From positions 1 through 6,251 of the forward strand of contig CAVOBC010000293.1 of the NCBI GenBank assembly GCA_963693635.1: a stretch of 6,251 nucleotides of DNA. Direction: 5' to 3'. Each line of letters begins with the position of its first letter. The stretch's first letter is position 1. Both the position numbers and the translations under genes were made by a program. The notes beneath the pieces were generated by a model. That model was not told where the DNA came from. It saw only the letters and a list, made by a program, of their open reading frames with translations, and ran no database searches. Shown here in pieces: positions 1 to 6,209 of this stretch. This DNA is from CAVOBC01 sp963693635 (GTDB lineage Bacteria > Pseudomonadota > Gammaproteobacteria > Pseudomonadales > Azotimanducaceae).

Positions 1-318
1 ACCCCGATCACTACGCGGCTTGTCGAGGCAGGTAAGCACGCGCACGTGCCCGATGTGGTCCAAGCGCGACGAGCACGTTGTTGTGACTTTCCTGGTGTAC
101 GAGATGGGGCTCGCAGACCGCGCGTCATCACAGGAATTGACCGCCCTTTCATGGAACTAAAACAAGGTGCCGCGGTGTACCCTGCGCGACAGCGCTGTGA
201 TCCCGCACCGTGAGATGCTGTTAAGGAAGTTCCACGAAACCGTCCTGCAAAACCGGCGCAGAACGTCGCGGCGCCGAGCCCGGAACAGCATCAACCAGAA
301 CCGATTCTTCAAACTTTT

Positions 319-330
319 TTTCGCGCGAAA
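319..330. repeat. 12-bp perfect palindrome beside a T-run
   Basis: TTTCGCGCGAAA reads identically on both strands and is preceded by further T residues from 315. It lies in an AT-richer patch of otherwise GC-rich spacer. It could be a protein-binding site or part of a weak terminator, but no adjacent gene supports either role, so this is a structural note only. Confidence 0.35.
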
Positions 331-705
331 TTTCTCTCACCAGCGACGTCGAGATCGAGTTCTGAGCCTGTCTTCAGTGGCCGCCATTGCTCCAGACGAG
401 GATTAGCGATGAACTGATTGTGGTCTCGCCGAGGCGGACGGCTGCAACTGCGCCACGGCGATCAAGCAGAGGCTGGAAATAACCCGCAGTGACCGGCATG
501 CTCGGACACGGGCGCGGTCTTTGAAAGAGCCGGGCCGCCAACACGCCAATCGGAAGCGCGCCTGCGAGGCCCGAATAGCATACAGATCATTGCCCTCGAT
601 GGCGGCGGTGGCAGAATTGCTCGGCCGTGCTTCGGGCGAGATCTCCTTGCTGCGGCTCGCCGAAACTATCAAGGTTCCCGACTCACAACGGGACCGTCAG
701 CAATC

Positions 706-710
706 GGAGG
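706..710 (+). promoter_or_regulatory. Ribosome binding site of the DUF3179 gene
   Basis: GGAGG lies 8 bases before the GTG at 719-721. It fixes that GTG as the start rather than start codons further upstream in the same frame (from 521). The choice is supported because the protein then begins directly with a signal peptide. Confidence 0.8.
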
Positions 711-718
711 CAGTCACG

Positions 719-1132
719 GTGGGACCACTGCGAACAACGCTCACATCGATCCTGACATTGACTCTCCTCACTCTGTCTTTGGCAGCGCCCGGCCGCGCGC
801 AAGCTGCCAAATACCGCAGCGGATTTAACGTCACCGAGTCGGCGGTCGACGTCCGCGACATCAAGCGCATCGGCAGCACTAACTCAATACGCGCCATCGT
901 CGCGCCGCACTTCTCGACGGCCGCCGACACTGGCCTGCCCGCTGACGAGCGTGTCGTCGGCGTGGTGATCGGCAACGCCGCGCGTGCGTACCCGGTGCGC
1001 ATGCTGGGAGCCCACCTTGCCGTCAACGATCAGATCGGGGGCCAGAGATTCACCGTTACCTACAGCGCCAGCGCGCTGACCTTCGCCACGAATCTGGAAA
1101 CGGGATATCTTGAATTTGGTATCGCGGCCTGA
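719..1132 (+). CDS. DUF3179 protein, 5' fragment (137 aa as read)
   Basis: As the sequence stands, translation from the GTG at 719 gives 137 residues. These comprise the signal peptide, the first half of the DUF3179 domain up to LEFGIA (131-136), one out-of-family alanine, and then TGA. On its own it holds only the first of the two similar half-domain motifs and lacks the conserved aromatic YWFAWYAFHP block, so the truncated product is unlikely to fold as a normal family member. Confidence 0.7.
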   Translation: MGPLRTTLTSILTLTLLTLSLAAPGRAQAAKYRSGFNVTESAVDVRDIKRIGSTNSIRAIVAPHFSTAADTGLPADERVVGVVIGNAARAYPVRMLGAHLAVNDQIGGQRFTVTYSASALTFATNLETGYLEFGIAA

Positions 1133-1731
1133 TTTACAATCACAACACGGTCATCTACGACGCACAGACCCGCTCCCTGTGGTCGCAGCTTCGGGGTGAG
1201 GCGATCACCGGAATACTCCTGGGCACCCGACTCCCCCGATTGCCGGCCTACGACACAACGCTCTCGGACTGGCTCGCGCGGCACCCCACAAGCCATATCC
1301 TTGCGCGGCAAAAGGGCACGCGCACGACTTACCCACGCGATTTTTTCAAACAGTACAAGGCGACCGAACGACTCGCGCACAAAGTGAATCACGAGGCCCC
1401 AGCCACGTACCCACTCAAGTCGCGCGTGCTCGGCATCCTTCTTGATGATCATGCCGTCGCTTATCCGTTCGTAGAACTCCAATCATTCAACGCAAGCATT
1501 TTTGATCAGCAGGTTGCTGGGCATCGGTTCCGGGTTCACTGGGACCCCCGCGCAAGGCGCGCTCACGTCACCGACCTGATCGGAAGGCCGATTGTCTCCA
1601 CCGCTGTCTACTGGTTTGCCTGGTATGCGTTCCATCCAACGACCGGGGTCTTTTTGGATGGCGAAATGACCAACCCCGAACGCCCGCCCGCGACCGCTTT
1701 CGACGATGCCCGGACTGTCCCTGACACCTAA
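1126..1731 (+). CDS. DUF3179 protein, 3' fragment (about 201 codons)
   Basis: This frame continues the family sequence from GLIYNHNTVIYD through the second half-domain to the end. It has no good ribosome binding site of its own. The first available start is a TTG at 1240, which would discard the GLIYN and SLWSQ motifs. It overlaps the upstream frame's stop by seven bases. The last residues (PDT, then TAA) are encoded by the same CCTGACACC string that forms the tandem repeat just downstream, so the C-terminus may have been supplied by the repeat. Independent translation is doubtful. Confidence 0.6.
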   Translation, partial: GLIYNHNTVIYDAQTRSLWSQLRGEAITGILLGTRLPRLPAYDTTLSDWLARHPTSHILARQKGTRTTYPRDFFKQYKATERLAHKVNHEAPATYPLKSRVLGILLDDHAVAYPFVELQSFNASIFDQQVAGHRFRVHWDPRARRAHVTDLIGRPIVSTAVYWFAWYAFHPTTGVFLDGEMTNPERPPATAFDDARTVPDT

Positions 1732-1763
1732 TTTAACCTGACACCTGACACCTGACACCTGAC
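1720..1763. repeat. CCTGACA heptamer tandem repeat at gene end
   Basis: Nearly four head-to-tail copies of CCTGACA occupy 1737-1763 (the last unit reads CCTGAC then C). One further copy at 1720-1726 overlaps the final codons and stop of the DUF3179 gene; the two parts are separated by CTAATTTAA-type sequence. On the opposite strand the unit reads TGTCAGG. The array lies between two convergent genes. From general familiarity, similar TGTCAGG strings occur between genes in many proteobacterial assemblies, but their role is not known to me. Confidence 0.75.
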
Positions 1764-1930
1764 CGGAGCCAGCCGTCGCGCAGGTCACTCGATCCGATTT
1801 CAGAGGGCAACCACTCCGGCCTCGCTCCCCAGGCTATGAACTGTCCGTGCCTGGCGACGGGCCCCTTGACACGAAACCGAGGCATTTCAAAAACTTGCGT
1901 GCACCGAGCCAACCCACCGGGGAGATTGGC

Positions 1931-3325
1931 CTAGCTGTCTGGACCCTCAAGTTCGAAAACCTGTACAAAGCGGAAGTCCGAGTAGTCAACCGGTTCGCCG
2001 TTGACGACTGCGGGCCGAAAACGTGCTTTTCGCAGAACGTCCGACATCACGCGCGTCACCGCTCGGGGTGCGTTGTTGCCAGGGTACCGGGGGCGCACTC
2101 CTCGTCCACTCGCCTTCACGTGGACATTGATCGTCACTCGAACGCCCCCCGGCCGTTCGAAGTTGCGCCGCGGCACCACCGAGAACAACTGCTTGGCCGG
2201 CAAGCGAAACGGGTCGCCAATCAAGTCGATCAACGGGGTGCGAAAACGCGCGGCATCATGACGGCGGGTAATCTTGGACCGATTGTCATCAGGATTAGCC
2301 GGGACCAGAAAATACTGGGGCGAGCGGATGCCGAAGTCCTCGTGCTTCTCGGGCAGCGCTTCCTGGTCGTCTGGACCCAGCGTGCCCGCCCGATTTCCCG
2401 CCACATTATACGTCGAGGATCCGCCGGAACCGGGCACCCGAATGATCGTCTTGGTTTTGACGCCTATCACCGCTGGCCGCCACAGGCTTGCGCCCATCGA
2501 TATAACCTGCGGTTCGTCAAGTTTCTTGCGCTCCGCGAATGTCAGGTAAGTCCAAGCCTCGCCGTATGCACTGGCGGCCTCATCGAACATCCCCTGCACA
2601 ATGTACGCGTCCCCGAGATGCACGAGCATGCGGCCCGTGTCAGCATCCGAAGCGCCACTCTTGCGAAGCCGCGCGAGCGCCGAATCCAGAACCTTGTGGG
2701 CACAACACGTGCGATGGGTCTGTAGCAGTTGTGCCAGCAATATCGATTGGCGGACCAGCCGGGGTTGATCGATCTCGCCGACCGTGCCGTTCAGCGCAAT
2801 AGAGCGCCGCAAGAACTCACGCGCGTCGTCCCGCTGACCGGTACGCTGGTACCAGGCAGCGAGCCGCTCAACGAGCGCCAGATAGCCAGGCTCGTCCATG
2901 CCGTTACTCTCTGCGAGCAGGCGGACGAGGCCCATCCGCTGGTTTGCTGCGAGGACACCGCCTGCTGCCATCTCGACCTCGACCAGGGCCTCCACCAGCT
3001 CAAGCTGGTCCATTGCGCGAACGCCATGATGACGGTGGACGATAGTCTGCGCCCGCTGCAGGTTCGAGCGCGCCTCATCCAACTCGCCGAGTCGCAGACG
3101 GGTCAGCCCCATCTCCTGAAGCGGCGGCACCAGCGTCTCGTCAAACTGCCCCTCGGCTGCTTCAATCGCTTTAACCTCGTTGTGAAGGCGAAGCAGGCTG
3201 TCTTCATCCTCCGCTTGTCGTACAGATGCTGACTGCGTCTCGATTGGCAAAAATACGACGACAAACATTATTGACAGCCACGGGAGCCGCAACGAACGGA
3301 GTCCAGACGGCCCCACGCACCTCAT
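1931..3325 (-). CDS. Exported TPR protein with TonB-C-like C-terminus
   Basis: The 464-residue product starts with a hydrophobic export signal (about 9-33: basic/leucine stretch, then IMFVVVFLP and a TQSASV cleavage region), so it should act in the periplasm or at an envelope membrane. TPR-type helix pairs are visible at about 63-96 (GLTRLRLGELDEARSNLQRA), 148-178 (WYQRTGQRDDAREFLRRS) and 230-262 (LGDAYIVQGMFDEAASAYGEA). A Gly/Pro/Ser-rich linker spans about 290-365. The C-terminal part (about 370-460) resembles the TonB C-terminal fold, with VRVTINVHVKASGRG, then ARFRPAVVNGEPV and a final strand. TPRs usually mediate protein contacts; TonB-C domains contact outer-membrane receptors in true TonB, but here there is no proline-rich periplasm-spanning segment or known ExbB/ExbD neighbour. 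The precise role is unknown. An ATG at 3323-3325 is chosen because it places the signal at the N-terminus; no strong Shine-Dalgarno site precedes it. A later ATG at residue 20 would truncate the signal. The gene is convergent with the DUF3179 gene and appears monocistronic. Confidence 0.8.
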   Translation of the reverse strand: MRCVGPSGLRSLRLPWLSIMFVVVFLPIETQSASVRQAEDEDSLLRLHNEVKAIEAAEGQFDETLVPPLQEMGLTRLRLGELDEARSNLQRAQTIVHRHHGVRAMDQLELVEALVEVEMAAGGVLAANQRMGLVRLLAESNGMDEPGYLALVERLAAWYQRTGQRDDAREFLRRSIALNGTVGEIDQPRLVRQSILLAQLLQTHRTCCAHKVLDSALARLRKSGASDADTGRMLVHLGDAYIVQGMFDEAASAYGEAWTYLTFAERKKLDEPQVISMGASLWRPAVIGVKTKTIIRVPGSGGSSTYNVAGNRAGTLGPDDQEALPEKHEDFGIRSPQYFLVPANPDDNRSKITRRHDAARFRTPLIDLIGDPFRLPAKQLFSVVPRRNFERPGGVRVTINVHVKASGRGVRPRYPGNNAPRAVTRVMSDVLRKARFRPAVVNGEPVDYSDFRFVQVFELEGPDS

Positions 3326-3664
3326 GATGGGAAACGCTCGCGATGCGCGACCGCGTCCAGACGCTGATGTTTCATCGCTGGAGGCCGACGCGGATCACAT
3401 GCACGCGCGCCTCGTCGGTATGACGCAGGCCGCGCAATGCGCGTATTTGTGCTGGCAACGTTGCTCATGACGAATCCCCGCGCCGTTCGACTTCGATGAT
3501 GGAATGAGTCCCATCTGAAGCCTGATCAAAACGCGCAACACGCCAGCAAACAAGCGAAAGTTATCGAAATCACATTCAGGCACCCGACGTCACCGAATTT
3601 TAAAGAAGCATCCCAGGCGTGCACCACGGGACGGGCGTTCGCTGTCGAACATTCAACGTTGTAC

Positions 3665-3674
3665 TGATTAATCA
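3665..3674. repeat. Palindrome TGATTAATCA
   Basis: This is a perfect 10-bp palindrome in an AT-rich pocket of the spacer, about 340 bases upstream of the TPR gene start and 740 upstream of the amidohydrolase. It resembles the kind of dyad bound by small helix-turn-helix regulators, but no regulator or promoter is evident nearby, so an operator role is speculative. Confidence 0.3.
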
Positions 3675-3708
3675 CGGGTGACTAGTTTTGGGGGGCGCAG
3701 GTGTAGCC

Positions 3709-3718
3709 GGTGTCAGGT
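3709..3718. repeat. Isolated GGTGTCAGGT repeat unit
   Basis: GGTGTCAGGT matches the reverse complement of the heptamer array at 1737-1763, so it is a single unit in the opposite orientation on the far side of the TPR gene. The match is only 10 bases and could be chance. Confidence 0.3.
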
Positions 3719-3781
3719 CAACGCGTGCCACTACGCTGCGCCCGCGCGCGACATGCAATGAACCCGGTTAAGCAAAGCCGC

Positions 3782-3803
3782 GCGTCTGGCTCGCACCAGA
3801 CGC
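3782..3803. repeat. 8-bp perfect hairpin, 6-base loop
   Basis: GCGTCTGG and CCAGACGC pair perfectly around the loop CTCGCA. No T-run follows on either side, so it is not a typical intrinsic terminator. It may be a REP-like element, a binding site, or part of an unrecognised RNA. Confidence 0.45.
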
Positions 3804-4395
3804 TGTGGTTTCCCAAGAAGCTGCGGGCATGGGACGTTTTTGGAAGACGGACACCTAGCGTGTACTGGAAGGCAGGCGCGCTGGCAAGGGAGCGAGCCTG
3901 ACCTTGGTCGCTCAAGGAGTCATCGCTCGCCTCCTCTTTGGCCCAGCGATAGTCGGCTCCCCGAGCGGGAAATCGGCGAAGCACCGGGTGCGCTCATTCA
4001 GTTGCTGGTAGCCGACCCTCGATCACGAAAAACGATGGCGTCCGGGTGGGCATTATTCCTCAACGGCCTCGTCGATTGTAGCCATATTCATGCCCGCCAT
4101 CCCTTCTCGTATTCCGAAAAGGCACCGGTTAGGTGGGTGTTACCGCAGGTATCGGTGATGCGGCGGGGCATCAAAGGCCTCTTTTGGGGGGAGGGGGTCA
4201 TCACTGAGTACATCTGATGGCTCAGGAAGACGTTGGATGATGCACGGCCGATCTGCGGGCGAGACACGGGCGATTTGTAAAAAGCCGAGAGTTGGGCGAC
4301 CATCTGTCGCGAAATTTTCGGTTGTTCCGCCGCGACCGATGTTCGAACGAGCGGAGCTTTTTGCAGGATCTCTTTTTCAGAGTCACTGCAGGTCT

Positions 4396-4401
4396 AAGGA
4401 G
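4396..4401 (+). promoter_or_regulatory. Ribosome binding site of the amidohydrolase gene
   Basis: AAGGAG lies 9 bases before the ATG at 4411-4413. It decides the start: the same frame is open back to 4237, but residues encoded upstream of 4411 do not resemble the family, whereas MPHELIISGG is a typical beginning of amidohydrolases of this group. Confidence 0.88.
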
Positions 4402-4410
4402 AAAAATCAA

Positions 4411-6093
4411 ATGCCTCATGAACTCATTATTTCGGGCGGAACCGTCATTGACGGGACCGGCACGCAGGGCAAGCAAGCGGACGTCGCGGTCGACAATGGT
4501 CGCATCACGCGGGTTGGCAATCTCGCTGGGGAAACCGCGGGCGAGACGATCGATGCCACAGGCAAGCTGGTCACCCCGGGGTTTGTCGATCTGCACACGC
4601 ACCTCGACGCGCAGATTGGCTGGGACCCGGAGATGAAACCCAGTTCCTATCATGGCGTGACGACCGCACTGATCGGCAATTGTGGTGTCACCTTCGCCCC
4701 GGTTGGGGAAGGCAAGGCGCGATACCTGGCCGAGCTGATGGAAGCGGTCGAGGACATCGCGGCAGACGCGATCATGGATGGCCTGCCGTGGAACTGGAAC
4801 AGTTTTGGTGAGTATCTGGACACGGTGCAGTCACTTGACCCCACGCTCAACGTCGTCGGGCTCGCAGGGCATTCTGCTATCCGCTTCGAGGCGATGGGCG
4901 ACAAGGCTTGCGACAAAGATGTGCAGGCGGACGACAAGGAGCTTGCGCGGATTGTTGAACTGGTGAAGGAATCGGTGGCAGAAGGCGCAGTCGGGTTCTC
5001 AACATCTCGGTTCCTCGGGCACAAAGTTCCTGACGGGCGACTCACGCCCGGCACCTGGGCCGACCCGCGGGAGACCACTGCAATTCAGCAGGCGGTTGTG
5101 GACGCAGGTGGACGTGGCGGACTGTTCCAGGTTGCGCCGGATATGGCGACGCGTGGGAAGATCGAGCGCGAAATGTTCGAACGTGGCGCAGAGCTTGGTT
5201 GTCAGGTTCTGTTCTCCGAGGAAGTTGGCAACCAGGAGGGGCTCGATAGTTGGACCGAGTATCTGCAGCGCAACAATGAAGCTGGCAACTGCATAACCTC
5301 GGTCTGCCACACGCGCCCCAGTGGCTCGTTCTTTGGCCTGGCGCAGCAAGCGTATCTCGCAACCCCGGCGTGGCGAGAGATGATGAAACTGCCGACCACG
5401 GCCGATCGAGTTGCCGCGCTGCGCGCTGATCGCAACAAGTTGATCAACGAGGCCAAAGAAGCCGGCGGCTTCGGACAGGTCGCGCGGATTCTGCACCCGC
5501 TTGGGACCGACGCGCATCCGGACTTCGATCTAGACCGCAAGCGCAGCTTGCAGCAGTTGGCAGATGACTCCGGCAAAGACCCGGTTGAGGTCTACGTCGA
5601 CCGATTGTTGGCATCGGAAGGGCTGGAACTGTGGAACCTGTGGACCCACGGCGGCAACCTGGAATTCCAGTGGCAATACATGCAGTTGCCCAATGTCATC
5701 CCAATGCTGGGTGATGCTGGCGCCCATGTCGGCCTGTTCACGGATGCGGATTCACCAACCTTCCTGCTGGGCAAGCTCACACGTGATCGGGGAATCCATA
5801 CGCTCGAGGAAGCAATCCACAAGATCACGCAACAGTCTGCGGATGTTATTGGGATCAAGGAGCGCGGTTCAGTCAAAGAAGGCTGGCACGCGGACCTCAA
5901 TGTCATCGATTACGCGGAACTGGATTCCTGCCATCCCGAGTACGTACGGGACTTCCCCCACAATGGCGGCCGATTCGTCGTCAAGAGCAAGGGCTACGAT
6001 GCTACCATCGTCGGCGGTCAGATCGTAATCCAAAATGGCATCTACACCGGCAACCGCCCGGGACAGGTGATACGCGACTTCATCCGAGCGTAG
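4411..6093 (+). CDS. Amidohydrolase, N-acyl-D-amino-acid deacylase type
   Basis: The 560-residue product belongs to the amidohydrolase superfamily, in the branch annotated as D-aminoacylase or N-acyl-D-amino-acid deacylase. Classical members hydrolyse N-acyl-D-amino acids to a carboxylate and a free D-amino acid; the substrate here cannot be read from the sequence. Residues 1-58 form the first part of the beta-sandwich (LIISGGTVIDGTG, then a GKLVTPGFVD junction). The metal motif DLHTH (60-64) opens the TIM barrel, followed by GVTTALIGNCGVTFAPV with C91 (82-98), AGHSAIR (152-158) and GFSTSR (195-200). The MLGDAGAH segment carries the probable catalytic D435. The C-terminal closing motif ERGSVKEGWHADLNVID is at 484-500. 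There is no signal peptide, so it should be cytoplasmic. The two histidines that complete the tight metal site in classical D-aminoacylase are not evident: the corresponding regions read GGLFQVAPD (about 236-244) and VLFSEEVGN (about 266-274). It may therefore be a distinct subfamily. The gene looks intact and stands alone. Confidence 0.88.
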   Translation: MPHELIISGGTVIDGTGTQGKQADVAVDNGRITRVGNLAGETAGETIDATGKLVTPGFVDLHTHLDAQIGWDPEMKPSSYHGVTTALIGNCGVTFAPVGEGKARYLAELMEAVEDIAADAIMDGLPWNWNSFGEYLDTVQSLDPTLNVVGLAGHSAIRFEAMGDKACDKDVQADDKELARIVELVKESVAEGAVGFSTSRFLGHKVPDGRLTPGTWADPRETTAIQQAVVDAGGRGGLFQVAPDMATRGKIEREMFERGAELGCQVLFSEEVGNQEGLDSWTEYLQRNNEAGNCITSVCHTRPSGSFFGLAQQAYLATPAWREMMKLPTTADRVAALRADRNKLINEAKEAGGFGQVARILHPLGTDAHPDFDLDRKRSLQQLADDSGKDPVEVYVDRLLASEGLELWNLWTHGGNLEFQWQYMQLPNVIPMLGDAGAHVGLFTDADSPTFLLGKLTRDRGIHTLEEAIHKITQQSADVIGIKERGSVKEGWHADLNVIDYAELDSCHPEYVRDFPHNGGRFVVKSKGYDATIVGGQIVIQNGIYTGNRPGQVIRDFIRA

Positions 6094-6094
6094 C

Positions 6095-6119
6095 GCCATT
6101 TTCAGCCTCTGGCTTTTTT
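6095..6119 (+). terminator. Possible weak intrinsic terminator
   Basis: Just after the amidohydrolase stop, AGCC (6104-6107) and GGCT (6111-6114) can pair around a TCT loop, followed directly by a six-T run (6114-6119). An alternative pairing of GCCA (6095-6098) with TGGC (6110-6113) competes. The stem is short, so termination strength is doubtful, but the position and T-run fit. Confidence 0.45.
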
Positions 6120-6150
6120 CGGCGACCCCGGATCCGTAATTCACCTTGAC

Positions 6151-6209
6151 TTCCTTTTGCTGCGATAGGCTTCCTTTTGTGGGGTTTCCTTCCGTGGGGC
6201 TTCCTTTTG
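6151..6209. repeat. Short tandem repeat, TTCCTTTTG core, 15-bp period
   Basis: The core TTCCTTTTG occurs at 6151, 6171 and 6201, and a variant TTCCTTCCG at 6186. The last three copies are spaced exactly 15 bp and share the following GTGGGG or GTGACG. The period is a multiple of three, so it stays open when read as protein: on the minus strand it spells imperfect KGSPT/EGNPT-like pentapeptides, and on the plus strand VGFPSVGLPF. It sits between the amidohydrolase terminator and a possible next gene. Confidence 0.7.

Larger units (their letters stand above)
1..718. other. Gene-poor left flank, no supported gene
   Basis: I find no coding region I can defend here. Short open frames exist on both strands, for example 167-406 (+) and 403-672 (-). 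They are arginine/serine-rich, lack a Shine-Dalgarno site and match no family I know. A frame open from the window edge to about 213 (+) could be the tail of a gene lying to the left, but its translation shows no recognisable motif. The only visible structures are a T-run followed by a 12-bp palindrome near 319-330 and the ribosome binding site of the next gene at the right end. The stretch may be spacer or decayed sequence. Confidence 0.55.
719..1731 (+). pseudogene. DUF3179-family exported protein, frameshifted
   Basis: This is a member of the DUF3179 family, whose biochemical function is not established. Rejoining the two frames gives 337 residues, a normal family length. Residues 1-29 form a signal peptide with a Leu/Thr-rich core and an AQA-type cleavage site, so the product should be exported. 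Family landmarks in order are VIGNAARAYPVRML (83-96), VNDQIGG (102-108), SLWSQ (153-157), DWLARHP (184-190), a second copy of the first motif at 237-254 (LGILLDDHAVAYP), and YWFAWYAFHP (298-307). The upstream frame ends in TGA at 1130-1132, while the family sequence continues one frame away from 1126. Inserting a single G to read GCG GGC CTG restores the usual FG-x-x-GLxYN segment. Everything downstream is intact, so this is either a recent mutation or a sequencing error. The Cys-containing TYCPLC-type motif of many relatives is replaced by TYSASAL (114-120). The family call is firm; whether the gene is functional is open. Confidence 0.85.
3326..4410. other. Long spacer without a supported gene
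   Basis: About 1.1 kb separates the divergently oriented TPR gene and amidohydrolase gene, so both promoters should lie inside it. I could not pick a convincing sigma-70 pair for either. The open frames here (for example 3840-4217 + and 4088-4303 -) have no family resemblance and no ribosome binding site. The stretch contains a 10-bp palindrome at 3665-3674, one unit of the TGTCAGG-type repeat at 3709-3718, an 8-bp hairpin at 3782-3803, a 6-bp inverted repeat at 3890-3913 (GAGCGA/TCGCTC), and two G-runs near 3690 and 4187-4197. It could contain decayed genes. Confidence 0.5.

Noticed and set aside
403..672. 89-residue minus-strand open frame in the left flank
   Set aside because: It has a Ser/Arg/Ala-rich composition, no recognisable motif and no Shine-Dalgarno site; it is best treated as chance.
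647..672. TTGCTG / TATCAA as a promoter for the DUF3179 gene
   Set aside because: The spacing is about 14 bases, shorter than normal for sigma-70, and the match is modest.
1105..1132. Programmed -1 frameshifting in the DUF3179 gene
   Set aside because: No X-XXY-YYZ slippery heptamer lies before the TGA and no strong hairpin follows. The family is not known to use recoding.
1847..2725. 292-residue open frame on the plus strand
   Set aside because: It lies wholly opposite the TPR/TonB-C gene, whose translation shows a signal peptide and recognisable domains. The plus-strand product is Arg/His-rich, matches no family and lacks a ribosome binding site.
4183..4197. G-rich run as a G-quadruplex
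   Set aside because: Only two adjacent G-runs are present on this strand; four are needed for an intramolecular quadruplex.
3840..4217. 125-residue plus-strand open frame in the long spacer
   Set aside because: It has no family resemblance, no ribosome binding site and low-complexity Arg/Ser/Gly content; overlapping frames of similar length exist on the other strand.
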